Origin: Diacronema lutheri
Lineage: Eukaryota; Haptophyta; Pavlovophyceae; Pavlovales; Pavlovaceae
Length of the DNA stretch: 64,000 bases
Reading direction: 5' to 3'
Assembly: GCA_019448385.1 (NCBI GenBank)
Contig: JAGTXO010000011.1
Coordinates: 462,001 to 526,000, forward strand
Shown here: in pieces, positions 10,356 through 22,400 of the stretch
Numbering within the stretch: position 1 is the stretch's first letter
How the letters are laid out: the number at the start of each line of letters is the position of its first letter
Position numbers and translations under genes: made by a program
The notes under the pieces: generated by a model
What the model was told of the DNA's origin: nothing
What the model saw: the letters and a program-made list of their open reading frames with translations, nothing else
Database searches by the model: none

Positions 10356-12893
10356 ATGGCTGGTCTCGAGCAGGAGGACGACAGACCGGCCGCGAGCAGA
10401 TGCAGGGCGAGTGCGCTGGGCCAGGCGGTCGCGCTCGCGATTTGCCTCGCCGTCGCACTGATTGCGCTCCAGCTCGGCAGCGTCGGTGCGTACGTCCGTT
10501 CCGTCCTCCCGACCGAGGCGCGGCCGGCCGCGCCTGACCGGGGCGCGGGCACGAGCGCGGCCGCGAGCGCAAGCGCGAGCAGCGAGCCGCGGGCGCTGCC
10601 GCCCGCGCGCACCGTCGAAACTGCGTCGCGCACAAGCGCCGCACCGATGCACTCGCGCGCGCGCGCGCCCGGAGCGTCACGGCCAGACGACGGCGGCGCG
10701 CCCGTGCCGGCAGCAGCGGATGCGGCCGACGCAGCCGACGGCACGGCCATTCGCGCGCCGTCCGCGCTCTCCGACGAGGAGGTGGCGGCCGAATTTGCGA
10801 GCGCGTCATTCATCCGGCGCGAGACGGACGCGTACGAGCGAAAGTGCCACGCCTACCGCCAACGCTGGCGCGAGCTCGTACTCGCACCCAACTTCGCGCG
10901 CCTGCGGCGCGTGCTCGTGATCGACGTGACCACGCCGCACTGGAACGGCCTTGGAAACTCGATGGACCGGTGGCTCAACCTGCTGCGGCTCGGGCACGCG
11001 GACGGGCGCGCCACCTTCCTGCGGATGGACCCGTGCTCGCCGCCGTTGCCCACCGCCCACGCCGCTGCCGACGCTGCCGCAGGCGAGCCGGGCGAGCGCG
11101 CGAGGCGCGCGTCCGCCAGGGGCTGCAGGTTTGATTTGGGCGCGCATTTTGAGGCGGATGGAGGCTGGTCGTGGCGATGGGACGCGACGGCGGCGGAGCG
11201 CGTGCGCGCCGCGATGGAGGCCGGCGCGCGCGACGGCGACGCCGCGCGCGCATGGCCGGCGCGCCATTTGCAGTATCGCTGCCTGCGCCAGTCGTGGACG
11301 TGTCTGAACGGCTCGATCCTTGACGGCGCGACGGGCCGGACGCTCGTGCCGTGGATGGAGGAGATGAAGAACGCATCGGTCGCCTCGACGCTCTTCGCGC
11401 TCTTCGCCGACGCGGACCGCGCGGCGGCGCGCGAGGGCGCGCGGCGCGCGGCCGGTGTCGCGCACCTTGCCGCGCAGCTGCAGCCGGCGAGCGTGGTGGT
11501 GCTCGAGATCCTCAACGAGCAGACGTCGCTGCAGCAGGAGGTGATGCACGAGAACGTGCGCGCGCGCGCCCCACTCTACCGCCGTGGCGGCATGGGGATG
11601 TGCGAGCGGCACGCCCTCACGCGGCCACGGGCGGCGCTGCGGCGTGCGCTCCTCCCCGCGCTGCGCGCGCTCGAGGGCGCGGACGTGGCGGTGACGATGC
11701 ACGTGCGCACGGGCTACGCCGACTGGCAGAAGTATGCGCCCGATCGGATCCGCGCCGCGCAGCTTCGGCTGCCCAAGCGCACGCGCGCCGAGGCGGCGGG
11801 CGGCGAGCCCGTCGGGCGTTACGTGCCGCCATCGCACGGCTCGCATTGGGCGGAAGTCGAGCGGCTGCTGCTCGACTGCGAGGAGGCCAAGGCGGCGGCG
11901 AGCGCGGTCTCGACCACTTTCCCGCCTTTTTGCTTTGTGTACAAAATGGGCCCGCCGCCGTTCATTTCGCGCCGTTCCGTCAACGCCGCCGACGCAGCGC
12001 GCTGCGCGCTCGCGAGCGCGCAGCCGGTCGACGCGCTCGTGCCGCCCGCCGCCGCGCTCGCCGCCGCGCGCGCGGTCATGCGGGCGCTGCCGCCGACGGA
12101 CACGCTGCCCGCGCGCCGCGGCCCGCTCGCTGGCACGGCCGCGTGCGCTGCAATGCACGCGCGCCGGCTGCTTGGCCGCTTCGAGCCGTGGATGTCGGAG
12201 TACTTGACGAGCAAGGCCTTCATGAGCGCGCCCGCGGAGCAGCGCGCCGGCCTGAGCGCGCGCGCCGAGCACGCGCGCGCCGCGCTCGACGCGGCGGTGC
12301 GCGACGCGTCCGCCGACGCGCGCTGGCGCCTCATCGTCCTCGGCGACGCACCGGCCGTCCACGCGCTGCTCACGGCCGCGCCCTACCTCCGCGGTCGCGC
12401 CGTCTCGCTCGAGTTCGCGGCGGGCTCGGGCGGGTTGGGGCACACCGTCTTCGACTCGAGCTGCAGGGTCACTGCCGGCGGCAGCGTGGCGGGCGAGAGC
12501 GGCGCGGCGGCGCGCGGCGGCGATGCGGCCAGCGCGGACAGCGGCGGTCGTCGCGGCGGCGTCTCTGGGGCGCGCGCGTCGCGGCGACAGGACGGTGGCA
12601 CAGAGGCGCGGCCGGCGGCCGATTCGCCGCCATGCGTGCGCGGCTCCGACCCGCGCGGCGCGTGGTCGCGCTCGATCGCCGACCTGTATCTCGGTGGGCT
12701 TGGCTCAAAGATGGTGCGCCTCCTCTTCTCGTCCTACCCGGGCGCGGTCACGATGCGCTCGGTGCTCATCGCCGGCGGCACGCAGCTCTACGCCGACTAC
12801 AACCAACTGTCGTCGCACCGCGACCGGCCGCCCGCGAACGCGACCGCGTTCGCCGTGCTCGGCGCGACCGGGCCGTACGACGACGGTATATAG
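10356..12893 (+). CDS. Fucosyltransferase-like type II Golgi glycosyltransferase
   Basis: 845 residues, single exon. A short basic N-terminus is followed by one membrane anchor (VALAICLAVALIALQLG, about residues 25-41) and an Ala-rich stem, the layout of a Golgi type II enzyme. The lumenal part has HWNGLGNSMDRWLNLL, like the G-L-G-N start of fucosyltransferase-type GT-B folds. It also has VAVTMHVRTGYADW, like the H-x-R-x-G-D nucleotide-sugar loop, and RLIVLGDAP. Near the end SIADLYLGGLGSKMVRLLFSSYPGAVT resembles the conserved AD...S-x-FS segment of the GT10/GT23/O-FucT group. The sugar and acceptor cannot be told from the sequence, and the family assignment rests on these motifs only. Ala/Gly-rich insertions make it longer than typical animal enzymes. 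Confidence 0.6.
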   Translation: MAGLEQEDDRPAASRCRASALGQAVALAICLAVALIALQLGSVGAYVRSVLPTEARPAAPDRGAGTSAAASASASSEPRALPPARTVETASRTSAAPMHSRARAPGASRPDDGGAPVPAAADAADAADGTAIRAPSALSDEEVAAEFASASFIRRETDAYERKCHAYRQRWRELVLAPNFARLRRVLVIDVTTPHWNGLGNSMDRWLNLLRLGHADGRATFLRMDPCSPPLPTAHAAADAAAGEPGERARRASARGCRFDLGAHFEADGGWSWRWDATAAERVRAAMEAGARDGDAARAWPARHLQYRCLRQSWTCLNGSILDGATGRTLVPWMEEMKNASVASTLFALFADADRAAAREGARRAAGVAHLAAQLQPASVVVLEILNEQTSLQQEVMHENVRARAPLYRRGGMGMCERHALTRPRAALRRALLPALRALEGADVAVTMHVRTGYADWQKYAPDRIRAAQLRLPKRTRAEAAGGEPVGRYVPPSHGSHWAEVERLLLDCEEAKAAASAVSTTFPPFCFVYKMGPPPFISRRSVNAADAARCALASAQPVDALVPPAAALAAARAVMRALPPTDTLPARRGPLAGTAACAAMHARRLLGRFEPWMSEYLTSKAFMSAPAEQRAGLSARAEHARAALDAAVRDASADARWRLIVLGDAPAVHALLTAAPYLRGRAVSLEFAAGSGGLGHTVFDSSCRVTAGGSVAGESGAAARGGDAASADSGGRRGGVSGARASRRQDGGTEARPAADSPPCVRGSDPRGAWSRSIADLYLGGLGSKMVRLLFSSYPGAVTMRSVLIAGGTQLYADYNQLSSHRDRPPANATAFAVLGATGPYDDGI

Positions 12894-13417
12894 AGCAGAG
12901 CCCGGGGATCGTTCACGCTGCGCAGCCTGCGCTGCGTGCAATCTCTCGCCCGCTACTGTCGGTCGTCACTCGTCCCGCCTCTTTATAATATATATACTTA
13001 CGCCTCTTTAGTATAGATGGTCAAGCCAAATCCGATCAGGGGCACGATCGAGCGCCCCGAGTGCAGCGCGGGCCATTCGGAAGGACGTCCTTGTGAGGGA
13101 GCTCTTCGCGTTTGGCGAGCGGGGGAGCACGACGCGCAGCGTTGCTGCGGCGGCGTGCGGGCGGCGAGCAGCGGTCGGGCTGCTCGCGACGAGGCCGGAG
13201 CAGACGGCGCCGTGGCCGCCGGCGCAGGTGACGCGCGCCGACGAGCCGTAGCGAGCGTCCGTGATCCGCACGGCGGTTGGAGCGGGCCGGCTGGTGCGGC
13301 GCGCTCGGCCACGGGTGGCGGCGTGCACGGGCGTGCCGAATGCGGTACGCGTCGCCAGCCGCGCGCGACCTGGGCAGAGCCCGCAAAGCGTCGACCGCTG
13401 CGCGGCTCGGCCGTGCG
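12894..13417. other. AT-richer intergenic stretch and 3' flank of the giant Fanzor gene
   Basis: Positions 12960-13016 are strikingly AT-rich for this DNA, with a partly duplicated CGCCTCTTTA plus TATA motif. They probably contain the 3' ends or poly(A) sites of the converging glycosyltransferase and Fanzor genes. From 13017 to 13417 the DNA is GC-rich, immediately downstream of the Fanzor stop on the minus strand. In TnpB and Fanzor loci the guide (omega) RNA scaffold usually lies here, but I could not identify a specific fold. A minus-strand open frame crosses this part; I do not recognise it. Confidence 0.4.
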
Positions 13418-16400
13418 TCAACGCCGGCCGCGCTTCGGCCCGCGCGCGCTGCCGCCGCCGGCACTGGCGCTGGCAGCTCCGCGGGCGGGGGTGCGGGCGC
13501 GAGCGCCGCCGCCGCCACCGCCGCCGCGCCCGCCGCCGTCGTCGCCACCGCCGTCGCCGCCGCCGCCTCCCCCGCCGTCATCGTCGTCGTCGCCGCCGCC
13601 GCCTCCGTCGCCGTCGCCGTCGCCGTCGCCCTCGCCGCCGCCGCCGTCGCCGCTGGCGTCGTCGTCGTCGTCGTCGTCGCCCTCGTCGTCGCCCTCGTCG
13701 CCGCCGTCGCCCTCGTCGTCGCAGTCGTCGCCCTCGCCGTGCACCATGCGCTCCTCACGCTCCCACACCTCGCCGCGCGCCCACCAGGCGAGCACGAGGG
13801 CAAAGCGCTCAGGCGTCGACGTGGTGTCGCGCCCGGCCGCGCGCGCCGCAATGTCGTGCACGTCGTAGAAGATGTTGCGCGCGGCGTTGTAGTCGCGGTG
13901 CACGGGCTTCTTGCCGCCGTTGCACGCCGGGCAGATGACGAGCGCGTGCACCGTGCGCGTGCCGCCCTTTGCCACGGGCAGGCGCGGGTTCTGCGCGAGC
14001 TCCGCGCCGCAGCGCTGCAGCCTGCCGCCCTTGGCGAGCCGCGGCATCGAGCAGTGCATCGACGTGTACGGCTCGGGTACGAAGACGGCCGCGACGCCGC
14101 GCCGCCGCAGCTCGCGCAGCAGCCCCACCTGGAAGGCGGGCGGCGCGCCCTTGGGCTGCGCGCCCTTGTGGTCGTGCAGCCACTTGCCCACGCACACGAG
14201 CAGCCGGTCGCGCGTCACGCCGTCGACGCAGTGCGCCGCGATGAGCGCCTCGGCGACGCGCGCCGCGTTGGACCGCCCGCCGCTGTCGCGCCGCCAGCGC
14301 TCCTTGCGGCGCGCCGGCGCGTCGTACACGTGCTCGGCGGCGCGCTCGCGCACCCGCGCGCTCTCGCGGTGGAAGGCGATGTATTTGCCCGCGTCGAGCA
14401 CCTTGGCGCTGTGCGCCTCGCCAAGCCGCGCCTCGTCCGCCTCCACGCTGAACTCCTCGCCGCGCCCGTCGGTGCGCACGCGCCGCCGCGCCGCGTTGGT
14501 CTTGGCCGTCTCGCGCGCAAAGCCCGCGGCGCGCGCGCGCGCGCGCTGCGTGAACTGCCGCCAGACGGCCGCCCGCCCGACGTGCGCAGAGTAGGTGGTG
14601 ATGTTGCCCATGTTCGGGTCGGCCGCGACGACGACCGCCTCCTCGATGTCGATCGCCCGCCGCAGCTCGGAGCCGAGCGCGACGGCGATGCGCCCGTCCG
14701 GCCGGCGCCAGCGGTGCAGGACGCTCGAGCTGCCGGCCGGCGCCTGCGCCTTCGGCACGAGGACGGTCGCGACGGCGTGCACGGCGACGCCATCCGTCAC
14801 CACCGACGTGACGGGCTGCCGGCCCGGGAGCGGCACGCGCGGCAGCGGCGCGAGGCCCACCCACGAGCGCCGCGCGTGCCACGGCAGATCGGCCGGCGGC
14901 CGCTCGCGCCCGGCGTAGTCGAAGACGCGGTTGGAGATGTCGAAGCGCGTCGCGAAGACCGCGTACCTGACGCGCACGTCGGACATTGGCGGGACAAACG
15001 AGCCGCCTTGAGCGGTCCACTTGATCGGCTCGCCATCGTGGTCGCGCAGGTCCAGCGCCTTGAGCCGCGCGCGCAGCTCCTTGCGCTCGTCGTCCGGGAG
15101 CGTCTCCCAGATGGCGTTCGCGGTGAGGCGCACGTTGCGCGGCACCTGCGCGCAGCGCGCGGCGCGCGAGCGCGCGGGCGCGTGACCAACCTGGCCGCGG
15201 GGCGGCGCGCACGGCGGCGGCGCGCGCGCTTGGGCGCTCGGCGGCGGTAGCGGCAGCCGCGCCTCGCGCGCACATTGTGCGTGCGCAGCGGCGCCACGTT
15301 ATACCGCGGCGGCCGGTCGGTGAGCTGCGTGTACAGGCGCGCGAGCCGGCAGAGCAGCGCCTGCCCCTTGGCCACGTGCTGCAGGTTGCGGATCTGCACG
15401 AGGAAGTAGCGCGTCGTGTGCCGGTCGTAGTTCCACCTTTTCGTGGGCGCGCACTCGTAGTTGATCTTGTGGAGGACCATGTCGGGCAGGTGGCGGTCGA
15501 GCGCGGCGGGGCAGCCGACGCGCGCGCCCTCCACGTCGCCGCGCAGCAGCCGCTCGCACAGCTCGCGCACGCGCGCGTTTCGCTGCATCTCGGGCAGCGC
15601 GACGAGCGCCTCGTCGCGCTCGACTGCCGCGCGGACGACGTCGCGGAGCAGCCCGTTCACGACGCGCGATGGGTGCATCAGGCACGCGGTGGACACCTGC
15701 GTCGCCTCCTCCGCGAGGATCTTATCGAGGCCCACCGCGCAGACGGGCTGGACGCCGTCGGCCATCTCGCCGACGGCGCGCGCCGTCGCCGCCTTGGTCT
15801 GCGCGGCGGCTTGCTCGGCGGGCTTGCCTCGGGCCGCTGCACCGTACGTGCTCACGTCCTTGTGCCAGCCGATCGCCGAGAAGATCGCACGGACGGTTCC
15901 CTTGTCCATCGTGGTCGACGTGTGCACGCTTGTCGACGGGCCGCCCGACGCCGCGCCGACGGCCTGCGCGCTCGCCACCGCAGCCTCGTCGCGCACCACC
16001 TTGTTGATGACGCGGTACGCCTGTGTCGTGAGCCTGTGCACGGCCGCCGCGATGCGCCGCAGCTCCTTCCGCGCACCGGGCTGCGCCGTCACCGCCTGCG
16101 GCCCCGCGTTGAGCGTCGAGCGCTTGACCACGAAGCCCGGGAGCACGCTGCCGCGCGTGCGCGCCGTCGCGCCGCCGGCGGCGCGCGCGCTCGGCGCAGC
16201 GGGCTCGTCCACGCGCGCGCGCTCGACGCCGCGCGCGCGGGGAACGCTCGGCGCGCGCGCGCCCGCGGCGTCGCGCGCGCTCGCGGCAGCACCCGCCGCG
16301 GCGCGCTTGCCCGCGGCGCCCGACACGCCGTGCGCGCGAAGCGGCGCCGACGCCAATGCCGACGCCGCGCCCGCGCCGCCGCTGCCGCTGCCCGATCCGC

Positions 16401-19400
16401 CCGCGCGCCGCTTCTGCTCGTCGCGCGTCTTGCGGAACTGGGCGACGAGGTCGCTGCTCACGTTGGCCTCAGGCTCCCACGTGTCGGCGCTCTCGTCGTA
16501 GCCCAGCCACCTGATCCGGAACTCGAACGTCAACTTCTTGCCCGCCTTGCGGCGCTCGTCGACGACCGCCTCGACCTCGTACGTGCGCGCCTCCTCGTCG
16601 ACGCTCGCGCCCGCCGCGCTCGCGCCCGTGTCCGGCCACCCAGCGACCGTGCCGCCCAGCCTCTCGGCGGCCGCGCGCAGCTGCCGCTCGCGCTGGGCGG
16701 CCGCGGCGCCTCGCGCGACCAGCGCGGGCAGCATGCCCGCGCCGCCCGCGAGGCCGTGCGCGCCGACGCTGGAGGTCATCAGCGCGTCGAGGCACGCGAA
16801 CGTTGCGAGCGCACGCGCGCCATCGTCGCCGCCGCGCGGCTGCGAGCGCACGACGGGCGATGGCTGCGGCTCCCCCTCGGCCGCGAGCAGCGGCCAGATC
16901 GCACTGGCCAGCGCGACGGCATGCGCGCCGACCGCGGCGGCCACGTCCGCGTCGAGCGGCGCAAAGTCGTAGCGCACGAGCGCGGCCGGGCGCGAGTCGT
17001 CCGTCGGCCGGTCGGCGACGAGCAGCCCGACCGGGCGCGGCGGCTCGCCGGACGGCGCGGCGACGGGCACGCAGAGGAGCACGACGAGCAGGCGCGGCGT
17101 GCCGCCGAGCAGCGCGCGCGCGGCATCCGCCCCGTCGGCTCCGCAGCGCGCGGCCGCGGCGAGCAGCTCGGCCGCGCGCGTCGGGCCCAGCGCCGTGCGC
17201 GCGTCCTTGCGCGCGCGTGCGCGCGCCGTGTACGCGGCGCAGGCGTCGTCGAGCGCCGCCGCGCTGGGCGCGGTGCCAGTCGTCGCCCACGCGCGCAGCG
17301 CGTCGCGCACCCGCGTGACGATCGCCTGGTCGACTGCCGCCTCGCCGGCAGCGTGCGCCGGCGCGCACGCCGGCGGTGCGGCGGCAGGCGCGAGCGCGGG
17401 CGCGCCGTCGGCGCCGTCAACGCCGACGGCGCCGTCGGCGCGCCGCCACGCGAGCTTCGCCTCGATCTGCTGCCGGACGGCGTGGCAGTGCCGGTCGATG
17501 CCGCGCGCGTCGTCGAGCGCGGCCAGCGCGTCCTCAGCGGCGGGACGGTCGCTCGCGTCCGCGACGGCCTGCAGGCAGAGCAGCGCGGCCGCACGCGCGT
17601 TGCACGCGCTCTGCGGCTCGGGCGCGAGCGCGAGCTCGAGCTCGAGCGGCGACGCGCCTCGCGCCGCGGCGATCGCGTCCATCAGCACGTCCAACCGCTG
17701 CACCAGCGCCCTGTGCGCGTCGCGCGGCGCGCCCGTCGACGGCGCGCGCGAGCGCGTCGCCACGAGCCCGAGCGCGCGCGCCGGCGCGCCCGCCGGCGTG
17801 TGCAGCACGAGCAGCGCCGCGCCCGCCAAGCTCGCGTTGCGCGTGACGAGCGCGAAGATGCGCGACGCCTCGTGCGCGCCCACCGACGCCCAGATCGCAG
17901 CGCGATCGGCGTCCGTCTGCGCGTCGCACAGGTCGCGCACGTCGTCCGGCGCGAGCAGCGCGCCGCCGCCGGCGGAGCGCGCGACGATCGCCCGCGCCTC
18001 CGCCACGAAGACGGCCTGCGGCAGGTCGGCGTGGCGCGCGTCGACGATGGCGCGCGTCGCGTGCACGCCGAGCTCCACGCCGCGGTAGAAGGCGCGCGCG
18101 TTGGCCGCGCGCGCGTGCGCCGGCCGTCCGTCCGCGTTGCGCCTCGCGCGCGCCTGCTTGCTCGTGCGCGCGAGGCCGTCGCGTGGCGGTGGCGGCAGCG
18201 TAGCGAGGAAGCGCGCGGTGGGCGGCGGCGCGCGCACGCCGCGCTGCCGCCGTGCGATGGCCGCGAGCCGCCGGCCCGCCGCGCTGCCGCCCGCGCCGAC
18301 GTGCTGCCAGCGGTTGAGCGCCGCCGGTGGCGGCGGCGGCGGCGGCGCGGCGGCGGGCGGCGGCGCGACGGCGGGCGGCGGCGCGGCGGCGGGCGGCGGC
18401 GCGGCGGTGGGCGGCGGCGCGGCGGCGGGCGGCAGCGGCGGCGGCGCGCCGGCGACGGCAGCACCAGTCGGCTTGTCCGCCCACGCACCCGAGACGCTGT
18501 CCCAGGCCTTGCCCGGTGGCGCGCGCCCACGCGGCCGCGGGTGGCGGGCTCGAGCGGCGGGGGGCGGGCGGCCGGCGCGCCAGTCGAAGACAGGTGCAAC
18601 CGTGGCGGCAGGCGCCGAGTGCCGCGCGTCGGTCACAGAGCGCGTGGTGCGCGCGGCGACCGTCGCGCGCATGGCGGGCGGGCGGTGAGCAGCGCCCGCC
18701 GGCGCGCCGGCGGGCGCGGCAGCCGGCGCGCCGGCGGGCGCGGCCGCCTCGAGCCCGGCGGAGGCGCCGCGCTTGCGCTTGCGCGTGCCGCCGCGCGTGC
18801 GCCTGCGCGCGCGCCCGCCGCGCGCCCGTTCGGCCTGCGCGTCGCCAGCCGCGTCGCCGGCCGCGTCGCCGCGCCGCACGTAGACGACCGCGAACGCCTC
18901 CTCGCCGGTCCCGTCGACGCCGCCGCGCGCGCGGCGCAGGACCGACCGCCACTGCAGCCGCCGCGCGCGGCCGGGCTCGCACGCAAACCAGCGCCCACCG
19001 CGCCTGACGACGGCCACAAAGTCGTCGTCGCGCCGCCCGCGCCGGCGCGTGCGCAGCAGCACGCACTGCACGTCGAGCCAGCCCTCGTGCCAGTCGGCCG
19101 TGCTGGGGGCGACGCGAATCGACTGCGGGAGCTCGACGCCAAAGCCGGCGAGCCGCACGATGTGCGCGACGATGACGCTCGAAATGGCGGGGGCGCTCGA
19201 CGGGTCGCCCGCTGCAGCGAGCACCGCCCCGCCCCAGTGCTCACGCGTGACGCAATCCGCGTCCTCGACGTGCACGTGCGCCACGCTCGCGCCGAGCTGG
19301 TGCAGCAACGCGCAGATGTCGGCGTCGACCGTCCTCTCCTCCTCGGCCGCCTCGGCCGTGCCGCGGGCGGCGGCGTCGCCTGCCGGCTGCCCGAGGTACG

Positions 19401-22400
19401 CGATCGCCCGCTCGACGGCCGCGCGCTCCGCACGCGCTGCGCTGTCGATCGCCGCATTGCCGACGGGCGCGCGCAGCGCCGCGATCGCGTCTTGCAACGC
19501 CGTCGCGTCGCCCGTCGCCGCCGTCGCCGCCACCGCCGCCGCGCTCGCGGTGCCGTGCGCGACGGCGTGCAGCGCGGCGGCGCGCGCGGCGGGGATGCGC
19601 CCGTCCAGCGCGAGCACGAGCGGCGGCCCGGCCGGCGTCTGCTGCCGCCGGTGCCGCCGGCTCGCAGCCGGGTGGTCGGCGCGCGCGCGCTCGAGCCGCG
19701 CGCGCCGCTCGACGACGCGCGCCCAGAAGGCCTGCACCCTCGGCTGCGCGAATGCAAGCCAGCCGGCGCCGCGCGTCACGACGTGCACGACGATCCGGTC
19801 CTCGTGCCTGAGGTACTGCACGTAGAGCGCTTTGCGCACGCCGAGGACGTGCATGCCGAGCTGCAGCTGATCGCGGTGCGGCTGCGGCGGCCCGTCCTCG
19901 TGCGCCTTGGCGTCCGCCTTGGTGAGCGTCTTCACCTCGACGAGGACCTGCTCGTTGTCTTCGGGGAGGATGGCGAGCCCGTCCGGCGAGAAGGCGAACG
20001 GCGCGCTCTTGTCGTGCGGGTCCGCACGCACCATCGGCAGGTTGCACACGACGGTGATGCCGTACGCGGCCGCCAGCTTGCGCAGCGCGACGGCCTCGCC
20101 GAGGATGCCCGCGGTCGTCGCCTTGGTCCGCACCTCGCGCCGCCGCCGGTGCACGTACTCGTCGGTGAGCGTCTCGTGCGCGACGCCGGCGTTGTCGTTC
20201 ACGACGTCGCCAACCTTGCTGCCCGTGACCTCCTCCCATCGCTCGTCGTGCCAGCGCGGGCTGCGCTGCGCGGGCGCGCCCGCGCCGACGGCGTCGAGCA
20301 CGCGGCGCAGCGCTGTGCCGTCGGGCGCAGCAGGCACGCGCGCGCGGTCCTGGGCCTCGCGAGCGTCGAGGACGCAGCCCGTAGTGGAATCTTGGGGTAG
20401 GTCGAGCTTGCTCGCCTCGCCGTAGCGGCTCTCCAGCTGGCGCGGTGCGTCGGCAGGGCCGCCGTCCGTGCGCGCACCCGACGCGCCCGCCAGTGCACGG
20501 GGCGCAGCGTCCGAGGCGCCCGCCGCGCCCGCGCCGCCGCCAATCGCGCCAGCGCACGCGCGCGCCGCGACCTGCGGACGGCCAGCCGCAGGGACCTCGT
20601 CCGCTCGGCCGGCCGCTGCGTCGGCCGTCCGCTTGGCCACCTCGCGCACGTCTCCGAGCGCGAGCGTGGCTGGCGCCGTCGAGCTCCCGTGGCGTTTGTT
20701 CCAAAACTCGAGCAGCCCGCCAAGGAAGGGCGTGCCCGTCGGGCGGTCCTCGGGCACCTCCGCCAGGATCGCGTCGACGCGCAGCGCGGCCGCCACATCG
20801 CAAAACGCGCGCGCGGCGCGCGCCATCCGCTCGGCGCGCGCGCCGCCGTCGTCCGCCGCGCGGCGGATGGCGTGGCTCACGTGCGCGACGCGGAGCGAGA
20901 CGACGGCGTGCGCCGGCGCGTCGGCGCCCGTGCCGAGCGTGTGCCGCCGGATGGCCAGCTGCCCATCGCCCATGCGCGGCGGGAGCGACGCGCACGCCGC
21001 GACGGTCGTCTTGCCGGCCGCGCTGTCGCACAGCCAGCTCGCCTCGCCGCCGCCCGCAAACTCAAAGGTCGCGAAGCCCTCGCGGCCGAAAAGCGCGACG
21101 AAGTGGTCGAGCACCGCCTTGTTGATCGCGCGCGCCGCCGGCCGCGTCGATGCGCCGCGGGCAGCGCCACCCGCCGCGCCGCGCGCATCGCTGCACGTCG
21201 CAGGGCAGGTGCAGCCGGACGCGCGCACGCCGTCCGACCGCGTCCGCGGCAGCTCGAGCTCGCGCACCTTGGGGCAGAACCAGAGCGGGTTGGACGCCTC
21301 GAGGCACAGCACGACGAGCCGCCCGTCCGTGCCGGCCAGCGCGCGCGCGTCGCGCAGCAGCTCGACGGCGAGCTCGGACGTCGCCGCGTGCACCGCCGGC
21401 TCGCCCGTCGCGCGGTCGGGCGGGAAGAGGCCGCCGCCGACGAGCGGGCTGGGGCAGCGGCCGAGCATCACGAGCAGCGGCGGCGGCGGCGTCTGCGGCG
21501 CCTGCTGCCCGACCGCAGCCGCCGTCAGCCCGGCCAGGTCGGAGCTCGTGCGGAGGGCCTTGAGCGCGACGCGCGAGCCGGTGCCCGCCTGCTCGGAAAA
21601 CGTGGCGAGCATGGCGCACGTGCTCGCCCTCGCGCCGCACTGCCAGCTGACGCGCGCGAGGAGGCCTTCCAGCGTGTCGTTTTCGCGCGGCCGCGTGACC
21701 GCGTCGAGCGCCGCCGAGTCGAGCTGGAGGCTGCCGGGCGTGACGCACAGCACCGCCTCGTGGTAGGCGCGCAGCAGCTCCCTCGGCAGCTGCTCGGCGG
21801 GCGTCGCCGCCTGCCCGCCCACCCACCGTGCACCGTGGCCGCCGTCGCCCGCGCCCGCGAGCCGCACCGCCGGCCCGCCCGTGATCGCCGAGGTCGGTGG
21901 CGTGCCGAGCGCGTCGACGAGCGCGCGCACGGGCGCGACACGCCTGCGCGCAGCGTCCGCGCCGACGGCGAGCGCGGCGATCCGAGCGCCCTCCCATGCG
22001 CGCTCCCTCGCGTCGTCCCGCGCGGCCGCCGGCGCGGCGCCCGGCCGCGCGCCGGGCGGCACCGCGCACGCCGCCGCGACGACCTCCGCGCGCGCGCCGG
22101 CGGCGTCGGGCGCGTGCAGCTGCGCGAGCGCGCCAGAGAGCGCGGCGGCCGAGCGGTAGCGGCCGTGCGCCGCGACGAGCGCGTAGAGCACGCGCAGCGC
22201 GGCCACGCCCGCCTGGTCGGGCGCGTCGTCAGCGATGCGCTCGACCTCCCACGTGCGCGTGGGCGGCGGGCTGCCGTCGGCCGGGTCCGGACGCAGCGCC
22301 CACGCGCGCTCGACGATCGCGTTGAACACGCCGTGCGCGGCGCCCTCGTCAAACTCGGCGGCGCCCGCCGCGTGCGCGCACCACCCGTGCACGCGCGACG

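Noticed and set aside
13008-13421. Minus-strand open frame after the Fanzor stop
   Set aside because: It has no ATG at its start and no recognised motif, and its codon content looks like read-through of flanking DNA. Kept only as part of the flank description.
15277-20400. A 1,707-codon open frame on the plus strand
   Set aside because: It is antisense to the chromodomain and YqaJ-containing exon, Arg/Ala-rich and without motifs. Long antisense frames are expected in DNA this GC-rich.
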